A stretch of DNA of 64,000 nt from assembly GCF_042242105.1 (NCBI RefSeq), contig NC_092031.1, positions 15,750,662 through 15,814,661 of the forward strand, read 5' to 3'. The DNA is from Pempheris klunzingeri. Lineage: Eukaryota > Chordata > Actinopteri > Acropomatiformes > Pempheridae. A program made the position numbers and the translations under genes. Shown here in pieces: positions 13,508-23,727 of the stretch (position 1 is the stretch's first letter; each line of letters begins with the position of its first letter). A model generated the notes under the pieces. The model did not search any database and was not told the origin of the DNA. It was given only the letters and a program-made list of their open reading frames with translations.

Positions 13508-16500
13508 CAGCCTCTGCACAGTCACTCCTCTTTAAGATAATTCAGCTTCTTGGCGCTCGCCTCAGTGTAGATGTTGGAGGCAGTTCAACACATACTGTAA
13601 GTGTTGGTGGAATCGAGTTATCTTGGAGCTCTTTTACTTGTCTCTATATTATTCATCGGCTCTTCCCTCTCTTCACATCATCTTTTCTCTTCATCCTCTT
13701 GTCTTTAACTCATTTAAATACTCTTTATACACTCCCCTCCAAAAGTATTGGAACAGTGAGGCCAATTCCTTTATTTTTGCTGTAGACTGAAAACATTTGG
13801 GGTTGACATCAAAAGATGAATATGAGACAAGAGATCAACATTTCACCTTTTATTTCCAGGTATTTACACCTGGATCTGATACACAACTTAGAAGATAGCA
13901 CCTTTTGTTTGAACCCACCCATTTTTCATGTGAGCAAAAGTATTGGAACATGTGACTGACAGGTGTGTTTTGTTGCCCTGGTGTGTCCTGTTACATTGAT
14001 TATTCAAACAATAAATAGCGCTGAATGTCTACGTTCAGTTTCAGATTTGGGTTTTGCCTGTGCAGACTGCATTTATAGTTAGAGGTGTGACCAACAAGAA
14101 AACCAGAGAGCTGTCCATGCGTGAAAAACAAGCAATTGTGAAGCTGAGAGAAGATGGAAAATCAATCAGAGTCATTGCACAAACATTGGCCATAGCCAGT
14201 ACAACCATTTGGAATGTCCTGAAGAAGAAAGAAACCACTGGTGTACTAAGTAACAGACGTCGAACTGGTAGACCAAGGAAAACAGCAGCAGTTGATGACA
14301 GAAACATTGTGAGAGCTGTAAAGAAAGACCCTAAAACAACTGTTGGTGACATCAGCATCAACCTCCAGAGAGCAGGAGAGAAGGTGTCACAGTCTACTGT
14401 TGGCAGAAGACTTCACGAACAAAAGTACAGAGGCCACACCAGAAGATGCAAACCACTCATTAGCAAGAAGAATAGGAAGGCCAGGCTGGGATTTGCCAAA
14501 AAGTCCAGAGACAAGCCTAAAAATTCTGGGACAAAGTTTTATGGACTGATGAGACAAAGATGAACCTTTACCAAAGTGATGGAAAGGCTTTGGAGAAAGA
14601 GAGGATCTGCTCATGATCCCAAACATGGGCTTGGGCTTGCATGGCTTCTTCTGGGATGGGCTCATTCATCTTCATTGATGAAGTAACACATGATGGCAGC
14701 AGCAAAATGAACTCAGAAGTCTACAGAAACATTTTGTTTGACAATTTAAAGAAAGATGCAACCAAACTGATTGGGAGATCCTTCATGGTGCAGCAAGATA
14801 ATGACTCAAAACACACTGCCAAAACAACAAAGGAGTTCATCAGGGGCAAGAAGTGGGAGGTTTTAGACTGGCCAAGTCAGTCTCCAGACTCCAACCCTAT
14901 AGAGCATGCATTTTACCTGCTAAAGAGCAGACTGAAGGCTGCAGTGAAAGCCTGGAAAAGCATCACAAAAGCAGAATGCAAAAGTTTGGTGATGTCAATG
15001 GGTCACAGGCTTGATGCAGTTATTGCAAGCAAAGGATTTGCAACTAAATATTAAGTCTTTTCACGTTAATCTATTTTAAGTCTATCTGTTCCAATACTTT
15101 TGCTCGCCTAAAAATTTGGTGTTCCGTTACAAATAATGCTATCTTCTAAGTTGTGTATCAGATCCAGATGTAAATACCTGGAAATAAAAGCTGAAATGTT
15201 GATCTCTTGTCTCATATTCATCTTTTGATGTCAAACCCAAATGTTTTCAGTCTACAGCAAAAATAAAGGAACTGGCCTCACTGTTCCAACACTTTTGGAG
15301 GGGAGTGTATATATTATATAGTGGTTATATGATTCAGTAGACAGGACTGGCATTCTCCTGGTGTATGGTTTTCATTGCACAGTGCATTAGGTTAACATTA
15401 TACAGGTTATAATGGTCCACACTCTGTCACTCTGTTTTGACTCTACAAAACATTTGAAGGCAAAGATTCTTGTCCCTCCTCCAGCTGTAGTGACTTTTTG
15501 TTTATTTTTTGATTAGCCAATCAATCATTTACTTTACACAATGACTAATGCATCAAACCTTACTGATGGCTACCACTGACTTGCTGTGATCTTCTTAACG
15601 TGTGTGTGTGTGTGTGTGTGTGTCTGCGCTTGTAGGACATGGGCACAGTTATCCTCGGGAAGCTGGAGTCTGGATCCATCAGTAAAGCCCAGCAGCTTGT
15701 CATGATGCCAAACAGGGTGAGCTCTCCTCTGTGTGACTTTGCTCCTTTTTCACAAGGGACCAATAAAACCTTAACTTCAAGGCCTCATTCTTGTATAAAA
15801 AAAACCCTGCAGACAGATCCTGTAACCAAAAGTATTTAATTTCAGTTTTAACACCAACCACGTATCCTGTTTCAGTACAGCAGTAATGTGTTTATTTAAA
15901 GAGTTTATTTAAAGTATTTACAGAAAGCCGTGTTCATGTGTGTTGCAGCACACAGTGGAGGTATTGAGCCTGCTGAGCGACGACGTGGAGACAGACGATG
16001 CTACTCCTGGGGAGAACCTGAAGCTGAGGCTGAAGGGCATCGAGGAAGAAGAAATCCTTCCTGGGTTTATCCTCTGTAGCCCCGACAACCTGTGCCACTC
16101 CGGTCGCACCTTTGACGCGCAGGTAAGAATGACAAGCAGCGTCCAAAGTCACTGCTTCAGTTTCCTCACGGTACATCGGACTCACTCAGCGGGTTAGCAG
16201 AGGGAAGACTTTGAATCAAAGTCTTCAGGTTTAAGGTTCAGGCAGCTGCGGACTTGACAGGTTGTCATTAGTTTGATGCCAACAGATAAACCCTCCACCA
16301 CACGCACTTGTATTTAATGTGCTCAAATCTCCGTCTGCTGCTCCATTAAAAATACACACAAAAATATCAGCGTGTTTCTGCAGGTTGGCTGAACAAATAG
16401 ACAGTAGCCGGGGTCTGTCCAAGCAGGAAGGCTGATTCAGTTTAAGGCCAGAGGTCTGTGCAGAGCCACTGGTTGAGCTTAAGCACAGTCTAAACAATAA

Positions 16501-17238
16501 CTACTGTATAAATGTCCTGCTCCTTTTCTACACTAATATATGTAAAATCAACTGATTGGGATTTCTGATTTTAAAAATATCTCAACTTTTCATGTTGCTC
16601 ACTTGCTCCTTTTTGTTTCAGATCGTCATCATTGAGCACAAATCAATCATTTGTCCTGGTTACAATGCAGTCCTTCACATCCACACCTGTATCGAAGAAG
16701 TGCAAATCACAGTAAGTCGCCTCCTAAGCCGTTGCTGAAACATGTTACTGTGTGAGAGTGGCTTTCTGATTGGCTCCTGGCTTTTCTTGACCGTGGTCCA
16801 ACTCTCCAAATCCTGACTGCAGGCCTTAATCTGTCTGGTGGACAAGAAGACGGGGGAGAAAAGCAAAACAAGACCACGCTTTGTTAAGCAGGACCAGGTG
16901 TGTATCGCCAGGCTCCGGGCAGCAGGAGTCATCTGCTTGGAGACCTTCAAAGACTTCCCTCAGATGGGACGATTCACGCTGCGAGACGAAGGTAAGACAC
17001 TTGGAGTGTGTTTATCTTAAAAACCCTTCTAAGAACAGCTAATAGATTTTGCGCAACTTTGCTTACAGAGTCCGATTTTGCAGCAAAGACAGAAAATTGT
17101 ATTTGCATTTGTTGACATCTGCCTTGCTTGTTTCAATGATACGAATCTTGAATCCCTCACTTCTCTTCATACACTCGTCCACCAGGCAAAACCATCGCCA
17201 TCGGCAAAGTGCTGAAGCTGGTACCAGAAAAGGACTAA
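8423..17238 (+). CDS. gspt1: Eukaryotic release factor 3a (GSPT1), translation termination GTPase
   Basis: eRF3a binds eRF1 and GTP, drives peptide release at stop codons, and contacts poly(A)-binding protein in the cytosol. The 14 coding exons are 8423-8618, 8890-8934, 10536-10808, 10907-10940, 11199-11276, 11714-11894, 12145-12299, 12395-12535, 13160-13253, 15636-15716, 15949-16122, 16622-16711, 16823-16991 and 17186-17238, giving 587 residues. The N-terminus carries overlapping PAM2-type motifs ([10 protein letters not shown] and [11 protein letters not shown]) and then a Glu/Gly-rich region. The GTPase motifs are GHVDAGKST (split by an intron), DAPGH and NKMD. Domains 2 and 3 follow, including [15 protein letters not shown], and the end is LKLVPEKD. 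The start is ATG 8423 ([12 protein letters not shown]); the frame upstream offers only a TTG. Intron 9 is enlarged by a Tc1 transposon. The call is certain by family recognition. Confidence 0.97.
9009..9048 (+). repeat. GCACA-type pentamer tandem repeat in gspt1 intron 2
   Basis: About eight imperfect copies of a CAGCA/CGGCA pentamer run head to tail inside gspt1 intron 2. It is a simple tandem repeat. The rest of this 1.6-kb intron contains T-runs near 9451 and 9860 and no recognisable gene. Confidence 0.6.
13470..13506 (+). repeat. (CA)n microsatellite in gspt1 intron 9
   Basis: An uninterrupted run of roughly sixteen CA units follows a CAT-rich lead, about 220 bases before the Tc1 element. 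It is a simple repeat that is likely to be polymorphic. Confidence 0.8.
13730..15307 (+). mobile_element. Tc1-like (Tc1/mariner) DNA transposon, inactive, in gspt1 intron 9
   Basis: A 1578-bp element lies between TA dinucleotides (13728-13729 and 15308-15309), the target duplication of this superfamily. Its ends are inverted repeats of about 220 bases, starting CACTCCCCTCCAAAAGT on the left with the complement at the right end. The sequence AAAAGTATTGGAACA recurs at the inner edge of each arm, giving the IR/DR layout known from fish Tc1 elements. By eye the outer 170 bases of the two arms differ at only five or six sites, so the copy is fairly young. It lies in the same direction as gspt1, between exons 9 and 10, and encodes a broken transposase. 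Confidence 0.95.
14054..15054 (+). pseudogene. Broken Tc1 transposase (DD34E family)
   Basis: The protein is recognisable in two main open stretches. The first (14054-14563, 169 codons) carries the paired helix-turn-helix DNA-binding part, with [20 protein letters not shown] and the GRPRKT hook. The second (14641-15054, 137 codons, different frame) carries the catalytic C-terminal part, with [10 protein letters not shown] and [15 protein letters not shown]. The first catalytic Asp (WTDETK, near 14547) is readable only after a frame change at about 14520. A second frame disruption with a short deletion lies near 14600-14640. At least two indels therefore separate the parts and no functional enzyme is expected. 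The TA-flanked inverted repeats still define it as a Tc1 copy. Confidence 0.93.
15600..15623 (+). repeat. (GT)n tract beside the gspt1 exon 10 acceptor
   Basis: About twelve GT units end 12 bases before the exon 10 acceptor (AG at 15634-15635). In the transcript this is a UG repeat inside the polypyrimidine region of the 3' splice site. Confidence 0.8.
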
Positions 17239-18262
17239 ATGCAACAGTGGCAGCATGCATGGAGTTCTTCCACTCGTTACCAGAGGAGAAACGCTGCTAG
17301 AGCCGACCCAAACAGATACTCTCTCTTTACACACAACTATGCTGAAGAGAAGAACAATGACAACAAGGAGCGAAAAAGGAGAATAAATCCGCATCAAACG
17401 AAGAAAACAAGACTGAATCAGTTTTTATGATGAACAATATGAAACGAGAGACCAAGTCCAGTGTGTCAGCTTTCTCATATTGAGAGCTCAGCTATGCCAC
17501 TAATGTAGCTACATGTCCCCCTTCTCGTACTCCCACAGCTAACCGCGCTGCCGGCTGGCCACGCCATTTGTTTTTAGAATGGAGATGGATGCAGTGTTAT
17601 TGAGAATGGGGAAGGAAAAAAAAAAACAAAAACTACAGAATGATTTCATATCCTGCAAAAGACCAGTTAGCCTGTCACTATAATTTGCAAAGTACATCTC
17701 CCCTTTTTAAGAGTGGATGAAGAATCCGACGGACATTTTATTTGGTTTTAAGGATTGCTGTACCAAAATTTTTAGTTTGGTCTCTCTCCACACGAGATGG
17801 TTTAATTGGATTGAGCTCACATACTGCTCTGATGAACCATGGATAAACACACACACAGACACACAGACACACACAGCTGTTACACAATGTGAACTGAAAA
17901 TAAATGATCAAGCTGCAACAGCAAGGTGTTTTTGTTTTCCTTTTAAAAAGTATTCACACCTGAGAGGGGCAAATCAATACCCAAAACAATCTTAAATGCA
18001 CAACAATATCAACGCTAATGGAGTTTCCTTTCTTTTGTTATATAAACATTTTAAAACTGAAAAGCTGCCATTTTTTGACCCTTTAGGGTTGCCTTACATT
18101 TGCAATTTACTTAAGTATTTTATAAAATGTTCAGTGCGGAGACAGACTTAATATATAAATATATAGAGAAATATCTATGTCATCACTGTAGACAACCTGT
18201 TGCCATCTTTTCTTTCCTTGGTGTTCACCGTTTTCGTACTAATAAAGTTTGTTTGGTTTTAT
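17239..18262 (+). terminator. gspt1 3' UTR with poly(A) signals
   Basis: After the gspt1 stop (17236-17238) about 1 kb of non-coding sequence contains AATAAA near 17899 and a second AATAAA at 18241-18246. Use of the distal site would place cleavage around 18260, only about 60 bases before the rsl1d1 start codon. No separate gene was seen in this stretch. Confidence 0.6.
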
Positions 18263-18263
18263 G

Positions 18264-18322
18264 TGACGTAGAATATGCCTATTGCGCATGCGTGGCATCG
18301 GTTCACACGTGAAGAAGACAGC
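18264..18322 (+). promoter_or_regulatory. rsl1d1 promoter with NRF1-like site
   Basis: TTGCGCATGCGTGGC (about 18282-18296) is a near-perfect NRF1 palindrome, and GTGACGTAG just upstream is CRE-like. Both lie within 60 bases of the rsl1d1 ATG. The 5' UTR must therefore be very short or overlap these sites. NRF1 sites are typical of ribosome-biogenesis promoters. Function is inferred from motif and place. Confidence 0.6.
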
Positions 18323-21048
18323 ATGGCTGAGGACAGTAAAGTTGAGTTGGACCGGACACAGGTAAAAAACAAAGACTGTTTTTGCTCCTTTACATTTAAA
18401 GGTTTCACAGATAGCACCGTGCTTAACAGGAGATTACATGACTGATGAGTTATATTGTTATGAATCGAGAGCAGCTGAAAGCTAGCTAGCTAGCATTAGC
18501 GCACAAGTTTAGCAACGGAGCTAATTCACAGTGGCACTGCAACAAGTACCAGTGGAAGAAAACTAGAGTGTTTAGTCTTTTATAAGTAGAGTTAATGTCT
18601 CTGTCAGGTGAAAAAGGCCGTCCAAGCTCTGCAGGCTTTCCTGAAAACTAAGTCGACCAGTGAATCCTCGTTCCTGGACGACACTCAGCACATCAGCCTG
18701 CTCTTCACCCTCTGGAAGATCCCCCAAAAGGCGCAGACCATCCGCATGTGAGTCCACCACACAGGGGCACAACGCTGCCTTCATGCCTGTCCTGTAGTTC
18801 ATCTGTAGATAATGTCCATGATATTTGTTACTGATCTCTTCATTCTGCCCACAGTCCCCTGCCCCACGGCCAGCGGCCTGAGACAGAGGAGGTTTGCCTC
18901 TTCACCAGAGATGAGCCCAAAATGACCTCAGAACAAACCCAGAGGTTTTATAAGAAGCTGCTGGAGGAGAGGGGAGTCAAAAACATCACAGAGGTATCTG
19001 CTAGTCAGTCTTTACAGCAAACACAAAGCTCAGTATGGAAATATTTACAGTTAAGTGTAATAAATGTGTGTTCATGGAGGCAGAGTTGGGTGACGAGCCA
19101 GTCAGATCACACAGACCACAGGTGTTAAACCAGCCAAAAGGTTTTTTGGTCGACATTAAGACTTCCCAGTGATGGCCTCCATAATCATGGTGTGTCCCTG
19201 TATCCGTGGCAGATCATCCCCTACAAGGTTCTGAGGACAGAATACAAACCGTATGAAGCCAAGCGCCGTCTGCTGGGAAACTTTGACATGTTCCTGTCAG
19301 ACGACCGCATCCGCCGCCTGCTGCCATCCCACCTCGGGAAGCATTTCTACCTGAGGAAGAAGTAAGACCTGTGCCCAGTGTTGTCATATGTTCAGCAGAA
19401 TACCAGAGCAAACAGTTTTATGAACTCTAGAGTTGAATGATCTTAATCACTTCTGTAAGCACCAACTGCAGATTCATGTTATGCTCTAATATGGAGACGA
19501 AAATGTAGAAATTAAGGTGTAAATAAGCTGGATCTAAACCAGCAAATCTAACAAAAACTGATGTTAATTCCTACTTATCTTTCTTGCAAGTTCTTTAACG
19601 CATTTAGTACCAAACTTTTTTAACATATTTATGTACTCTAAAACTTTGTTCATAATGGGTGGCTCTGTAGCTGCAGTAGCTCCGTTCTTACCACATGTCC
19701 GTCTTCATCAGAGAGCCGCTGTCTGTGAACCTGCAGAGCAAACATCTGGCCAGAGACATCCAGAGAGTCATCCAGGGCACCAGTGTGAAGGTTACCAACA
19801 AGGGCTGCTGCTGGTGAGATTTGCTCTACGGCTCCGTGTGTTCCTAATCCAATCTGAAGCTGCTTTATTCCGCTTTCTGTGACGCCAACCTTCGTTTTCA
19901 GCTTCAGGACAACCTGGAGTCCTTTTGTGTAACAAGTAGCACCTCTCAGCAACCCTGTCGATTCTGTTAAGTGTTTGATATGGGCGATTGCTGGTGCCAT
20001 AGAGATTCAATGTAAATCCAGATGGACCTCCTCTTCCAGTGGAGCCTGTCTCTACAACTTTGATACACAACATGTGATGTTCACATTGAGCACAAAAATA
20101 CTTGCATCTATGCTACTTGTACAGACGCTTTTTGCAATTCCACCTTACACACGCTAACCCTGCATTATGTGCCATGGTTGGGCTGTATTGTAGCATGGCG
20201 CGTGTTGCCCACTCCGGCATGACTGCAGACGAGGTTACAGAAAACATCGAGGCTGCTGTCCAAACAGTGGTGGCCAAACTACACACGGTGAGTCTCACGT
20301 TTTCATTAGGGTTGGTTTTGCAAGTTGGATTAAAATCACCAGAAATCATGAATGGACTTAGTTCCCTGCACAACTTTATATTTTCATTACTATTTACAGA
20401 AAGGACCCGTGATGAAGCTTGTCCATGTAAAGAGTCAAACATCAGTGGCCCTGCCCATCTACACCTCAGACCTGAGCAACCTCAACATGCTGCTGAAGGC
20501 AGAGAAACCCCAGACTCCCAAAAAAGAGGTGGGAACAAGTTCGTATTCAAACGTCCATCTTGTGTCAGAGCCACATTTATTGAAACAAAGTGGAAAATAA
20601 CCAGCTTGTGTGTGTGTGTTGGTCTCAGGGAGCTGCAGCCAAAAAGCAGGCAAAGAAGAAAAAGACGGAGGACACAAAGCAAACGGATAGCACTGCAGAG
20701 GGAAAGGAAGAGGAGGAAGAAATCCCACAGCTGGTTCCCATAGCAACACCTACCAAAAAGCCTAAACTGGAGGTCAGTGCGACTCACAGCTGCTAGATTT
20801 AAACACGTAAACTAATTCAAATATTTCAGCTGGCATTGTGGAAAAATTCGAGCGCTGTCTGACAATTGTGTGGACCGCTCACCCTCACTGCCTTTTGTTT
20901 GTTTTAGAAGCCATCCAAAAAGAAGCAGCTGGAGAAAGCACCCAAACCTGCCCCAGCGAAGAAAGGAAAAAAGGCACGAGGCAAACTGACCAAGAAGGCA
21001 GGCAAGACTGACTCTAAAGTAAAAAGAAAAGCACCCAAAGTGAAATGA
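18323..21048 (+). CDS. rsl1d1: Ribosomal L1 domain-containing protein 1 (nucleolar)
   Basis: RSL1D1 (also called CSIG) is a nucleolar L1-fold protein linked to ribosome biogenesis and senescence control. The nine coding exons are 18323-18361, 18608-18747, 18855-18993, 19213-19361, 19712-19813, 20194-20287, 20400-20528, 20629-20772 and 20908-21048, giving 358 residues. The first ATG gives [13 protein letters not shown]. The L1 domain spans roughly residues 15-250, with the [18 protein letters not shown]-type central motif (written here [20 protein letters not shown]) and the [15 protein letters not shown] segment typical of the family. The C-terminal third is Lys-rich and low in complexity, ending RKAPKVK, and fits nucleolar targeting. 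It follows gspt1 directly, the same adjacency as in human 16p13. AATAAA at 21214-21219 is the likely poly(A) signal. Confidence 0.95.
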
Positions 21049-22636
21049 TTCTCAGCAGAGCGTCTTTGCACATTTTCTTGGACATTTTACACAGAACACA
21101 CCGGATGGTTCACAGTACGGTCGATTATATTCAGTCTTGTTTTTTTTTTTGCTCGTATGAAGCAGATTATAAAATATGTTGATCTTTGGCTATGTAGTGT
21201 TCTCTGAATACTAAATAAATACAGCAGGCCGCTTTTCACAGCAGACACTTTTATCATAGCAGGAAATGCACAAGTGGAACTGATATTATCAATAACGCAA
21301 AGCCAAATGGACTCCAGCCCTGATAAGGTTATTAATCACTTGTATGATTTTCCTGCTATTTCAAAATGATTGTGTGGAAGAAGACCAATAAAATACTTAT
21401 GATTGCCTACGAGTGTTCATGCATAGCAAAAGTGGTGATTTATCACAATGTTGTGGTTTGAAATTCTGCAGAGAATCTTAAGTATTACACTTGCAAGAAA
21501 ATGACACAAAAAAAGGACTTTTCATAAAGCATGACCTTTTCTCTTAGTGTATTCATACCAGTCAGACAGCGAAGCTAAATATTGTCAGGAAGGAAGAGCT
21601 AATACAGATGCATTTAATAATTGATTCAAGCAAGGTTACTTTGCCCGGTACTTACTTTTACTTTCTCCAAGAATGCATTTCTCAATACACACAGTGGCTT
21701 TGCAGAGTGACTCAAACAGGACTAGACAGTTTTTATGTTTTCAGCTTGTGTGACTGCAGAGTTTTGTTTGCATCCTTTATTTGAGCTTTTTTCCCAAACG
21801 GATCACTCAAACGGCCACACTTGGTTTAACGTTAGCGGTGCTACAGTTTAAGAGCATTACTATCGAGCCATACAAAGCACTGCTGCTCGGTTAGTATGAG
21901 CTGTTAAAACAACTTTTATGTACTTTAACATCAGACGTGCGTTCGCCTTGAGAAGTGTTTGCTCTTGGTGAGTTAAGCCATCCGAGCTATGCGTGCATGG
22001 CTGCCAGCTGTATCAGATGACATGCCTATTGTTATTGGGATTATGCTCCGCTTGTACAGCTGCTGCCTGCTACTCGCTTGCAATAACGCTACATGGGCAC
22101 AGTTATATCCCCCACAAGGCTTTGCACCTGTACATCCTTTGTATTGAAGACACCAAACATGCATACATCTACAAACAAGCTCATCAGGGAGACTGAAATC
22201 TGACTTTTTAATAGATGATATATTTTTTTCTGGAGATGAAGCGTGTGAGATGATCAGTGGTGATGGCATTGTTGTCACCAGGTGGGCTGGGTCTGTCCTT
22301 TCATCCAAGCCCTCCCTCTGCTGTGTGGGTGTGGTGGGCCATCTGGAATTACACCGTGTTCACGGGTTAGTGGGCAGGAGAGAGCGAGATGCATCACACA
22401 CACACTCGCTTCTTGATCCTACAGATGATAAAACTCCCTCATATGACTGTTGGAAGGTGGCTGCATTGATTCACAGAGGGACCGGCCGAGCAGGCAGGAC
22501 TGCTGGAGACGAGAGACACAGACGAGAGCTGGCGAGCTGTGGATGTTCAGCGGCTGTTGTTTCCATTATTCATGTGTTAAAAAGGTTCTGGAGGGGAGAA
22601 ACAAAGCGGTAACAGGCGTTATTCTGTGAAGCAACC
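21049..22636 (+). other. rsl1d1 3' end and intergenic region before the pirt-like gene
   Basis: AATAAA occurs at 21214 and again near 21388, so rsl1d1 should end by about 21410. Beyond that I see no exons or repeats with defined ends. Small open frames near 22000-22600 lack protein-like features and probably include the promoter and 5' UTR of the gene at 22637. Confidence 0.45.
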
Positions 22637-22954
22637 ATGGAAGCAATTGGAGAAACTTCATTTCCAGATGACTCTGGGAGCCAAAGCCTGTGTCCGGACC
22701 CTCACAGCGGCGCTGCAGTGGCCCCAGGTTGGGCCCACCTCCACAAACCCATCATAGTGATGGTGATGGGATCTCTGATGTGTGTGGCAGGCGGACTCCT
22801 CTTCCTGCTCCAGTCGCTGGGGGTGACCGAGGCGTCCCGCTCTGTAGCCTCTGCCTGCCTGTCCATAGGGCTGCTGTTTGTTGTGATGGGGCTGGTGTGG
22901 GTCCCTGTACTGAAAGAGAAGCAGAGGCGGAAACAGTACAGCCAGGGGGCTTGA
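22637..22954 (+). CDS. pirt: Phosphoinositide-interacting protein (PIRT)-like membrane protein
   Basis: This is a single-exon frame of 105 residues. Two membrane segments are visible: about residues 38-58 (KPIIVMVMGSLMCVAGGLLF) and about 70-92 (ACLSIGLLFVVMGLVWVPVL). A basic tail follows (KEKQRRKQ). This layout and the signatures HKPII and GLVWVP match vertebrate PIRT, a small two-pass protein of sensory neurons that binds PIP2 through its basic tail and modulates TRPV1/TRPM8. The divergent N-terminus means the exact subfamily is inferred, so a pirt-like paralogue is possible. Its neighbour tmem238l supports the call, since the two genes are also adjacent on human 17p. No poly(A) hexamer lies between its stop and the next gene. 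Confidence 0.82.
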   Translation: MEAIGETSFPDDSGSQSLCPDPHSGAAVAPGWAHLHKPIIVMVMGSLMCVAGGLLFLLQSLGVTEASRSVASACLSIGLLFVVMGLVWVPVLKEKQRRKQYSQGA

Positions 22955-23259
22955 ATACAGGATGAAAATGACTATAATAAGTGAGAGTGGAAACACTGTT
23001 TTCGTCAGGGATGATGCAAGTGCTTCCTCTGAAACATCCAATACGGTCACAAAGCTCGTGCGGCTCTTGCTGATAAGAGCTTGTGTCCGTTGTACTTTGA
23101 CCAGCGTCGCTGCAGATTCTTTCATGTCTTTCTGTTCTGTCAGTGAGGAAAACACTTCACTGTCCTGCAGGTTCATCAACTGCCAGCAGCTGTCACTTGT
23201 GACTTTTTTCCACATCTGGATTAACTCTGTTTCCAGTTTAGCAGATCCCCACTGCCGCC

Positions 23260-23727
23260 ATGTCAACATCTGTACAGGTAGAGCCCGTCATAGAGAGGAG
23301 CTATGGAGGAGTCGGCCGCTGCAAGTGCGCTTTCTGGTTCGCCGTGGCCCACGACATATTCGGCGTCTTCATCATGATGGTGGGGGTGTTTGGAGGGCTG
23401 GTCATCCATGACTTGTTCATCTACGCGGGGGCCATCATCATCTTCCTCAGCCTGATCTGGTGGGTGTTCTGGTACTCCGGGAACATCGACGTGCCACCGG
23501 AGGAGCTGGAGGATGACGTGGGCTTGATCAAGCTGAAGAACCGCAGGTTCAGCCGGGTGGTGAGGCGTGTGTCCGGCCGCCTCTCCAGCAGCATCAGGAA
23601 CTCTCTCAGAAAGAGCGGCCGGCCCGTCAGAGGGGGCAACAGCAGAGACGTGTCGCTCTCCACCATCTATGACGGCACCATCGCCTCCACATCTAAAGAC
23701 CTCGTGAGAGAGACACTGTCAATATGA
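23260..23727 (+). CDS. tmem238l: Transmembrane protein 238-like
   Basis: This is a single-exon frame of 155 residues. It has a short N-terminus with RCKCAFWFAVAHDIFG, then two hydrophobic segments (about residues 25-47 and 53-72). The second runs into the family signature LIWWVFWYSGNIDVPPEEL. A basic Ser/Arg-rich cytosolic tail follows (RVVRRVSGRLSSSIRNSLRK). The signature W-x-FWY-x-GNI-x-x-x-PEEL is that of TMEM238/TMEM238L, small two-pass proteins of unknown function. The ATG at 23260 is the first in frame and has a good context (GCCGCCATGT). A splice-acceptor-like sequence ending at about 23244 suggests a 5' non-coding exon upstream. Poly(A) signal candidates lie at about 24239-24244. Confidence 0.85.
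   Translation: MSTSVQVEPVIERSYGGVGRCKCAFWFAVAHDIFGVFIMMVGVFGGLVIHDLFIYAGAIIIFLSLIWWVFWYSGNIDVPPEELEDDVGLIKLKNRRFSRVVRRVSGRLSSSIRNSLRKSGRPVRGGNSRDVSLSTIYDGTIASTSKDLVRETLSI

Noticed and set aside
22658-23269. 203-codon open frame on the - strand
   Set aside because: It is antisense to the pirt-like and tmem238l genes, with low complexity and no family features. It is a shadow of the real + strand frames.
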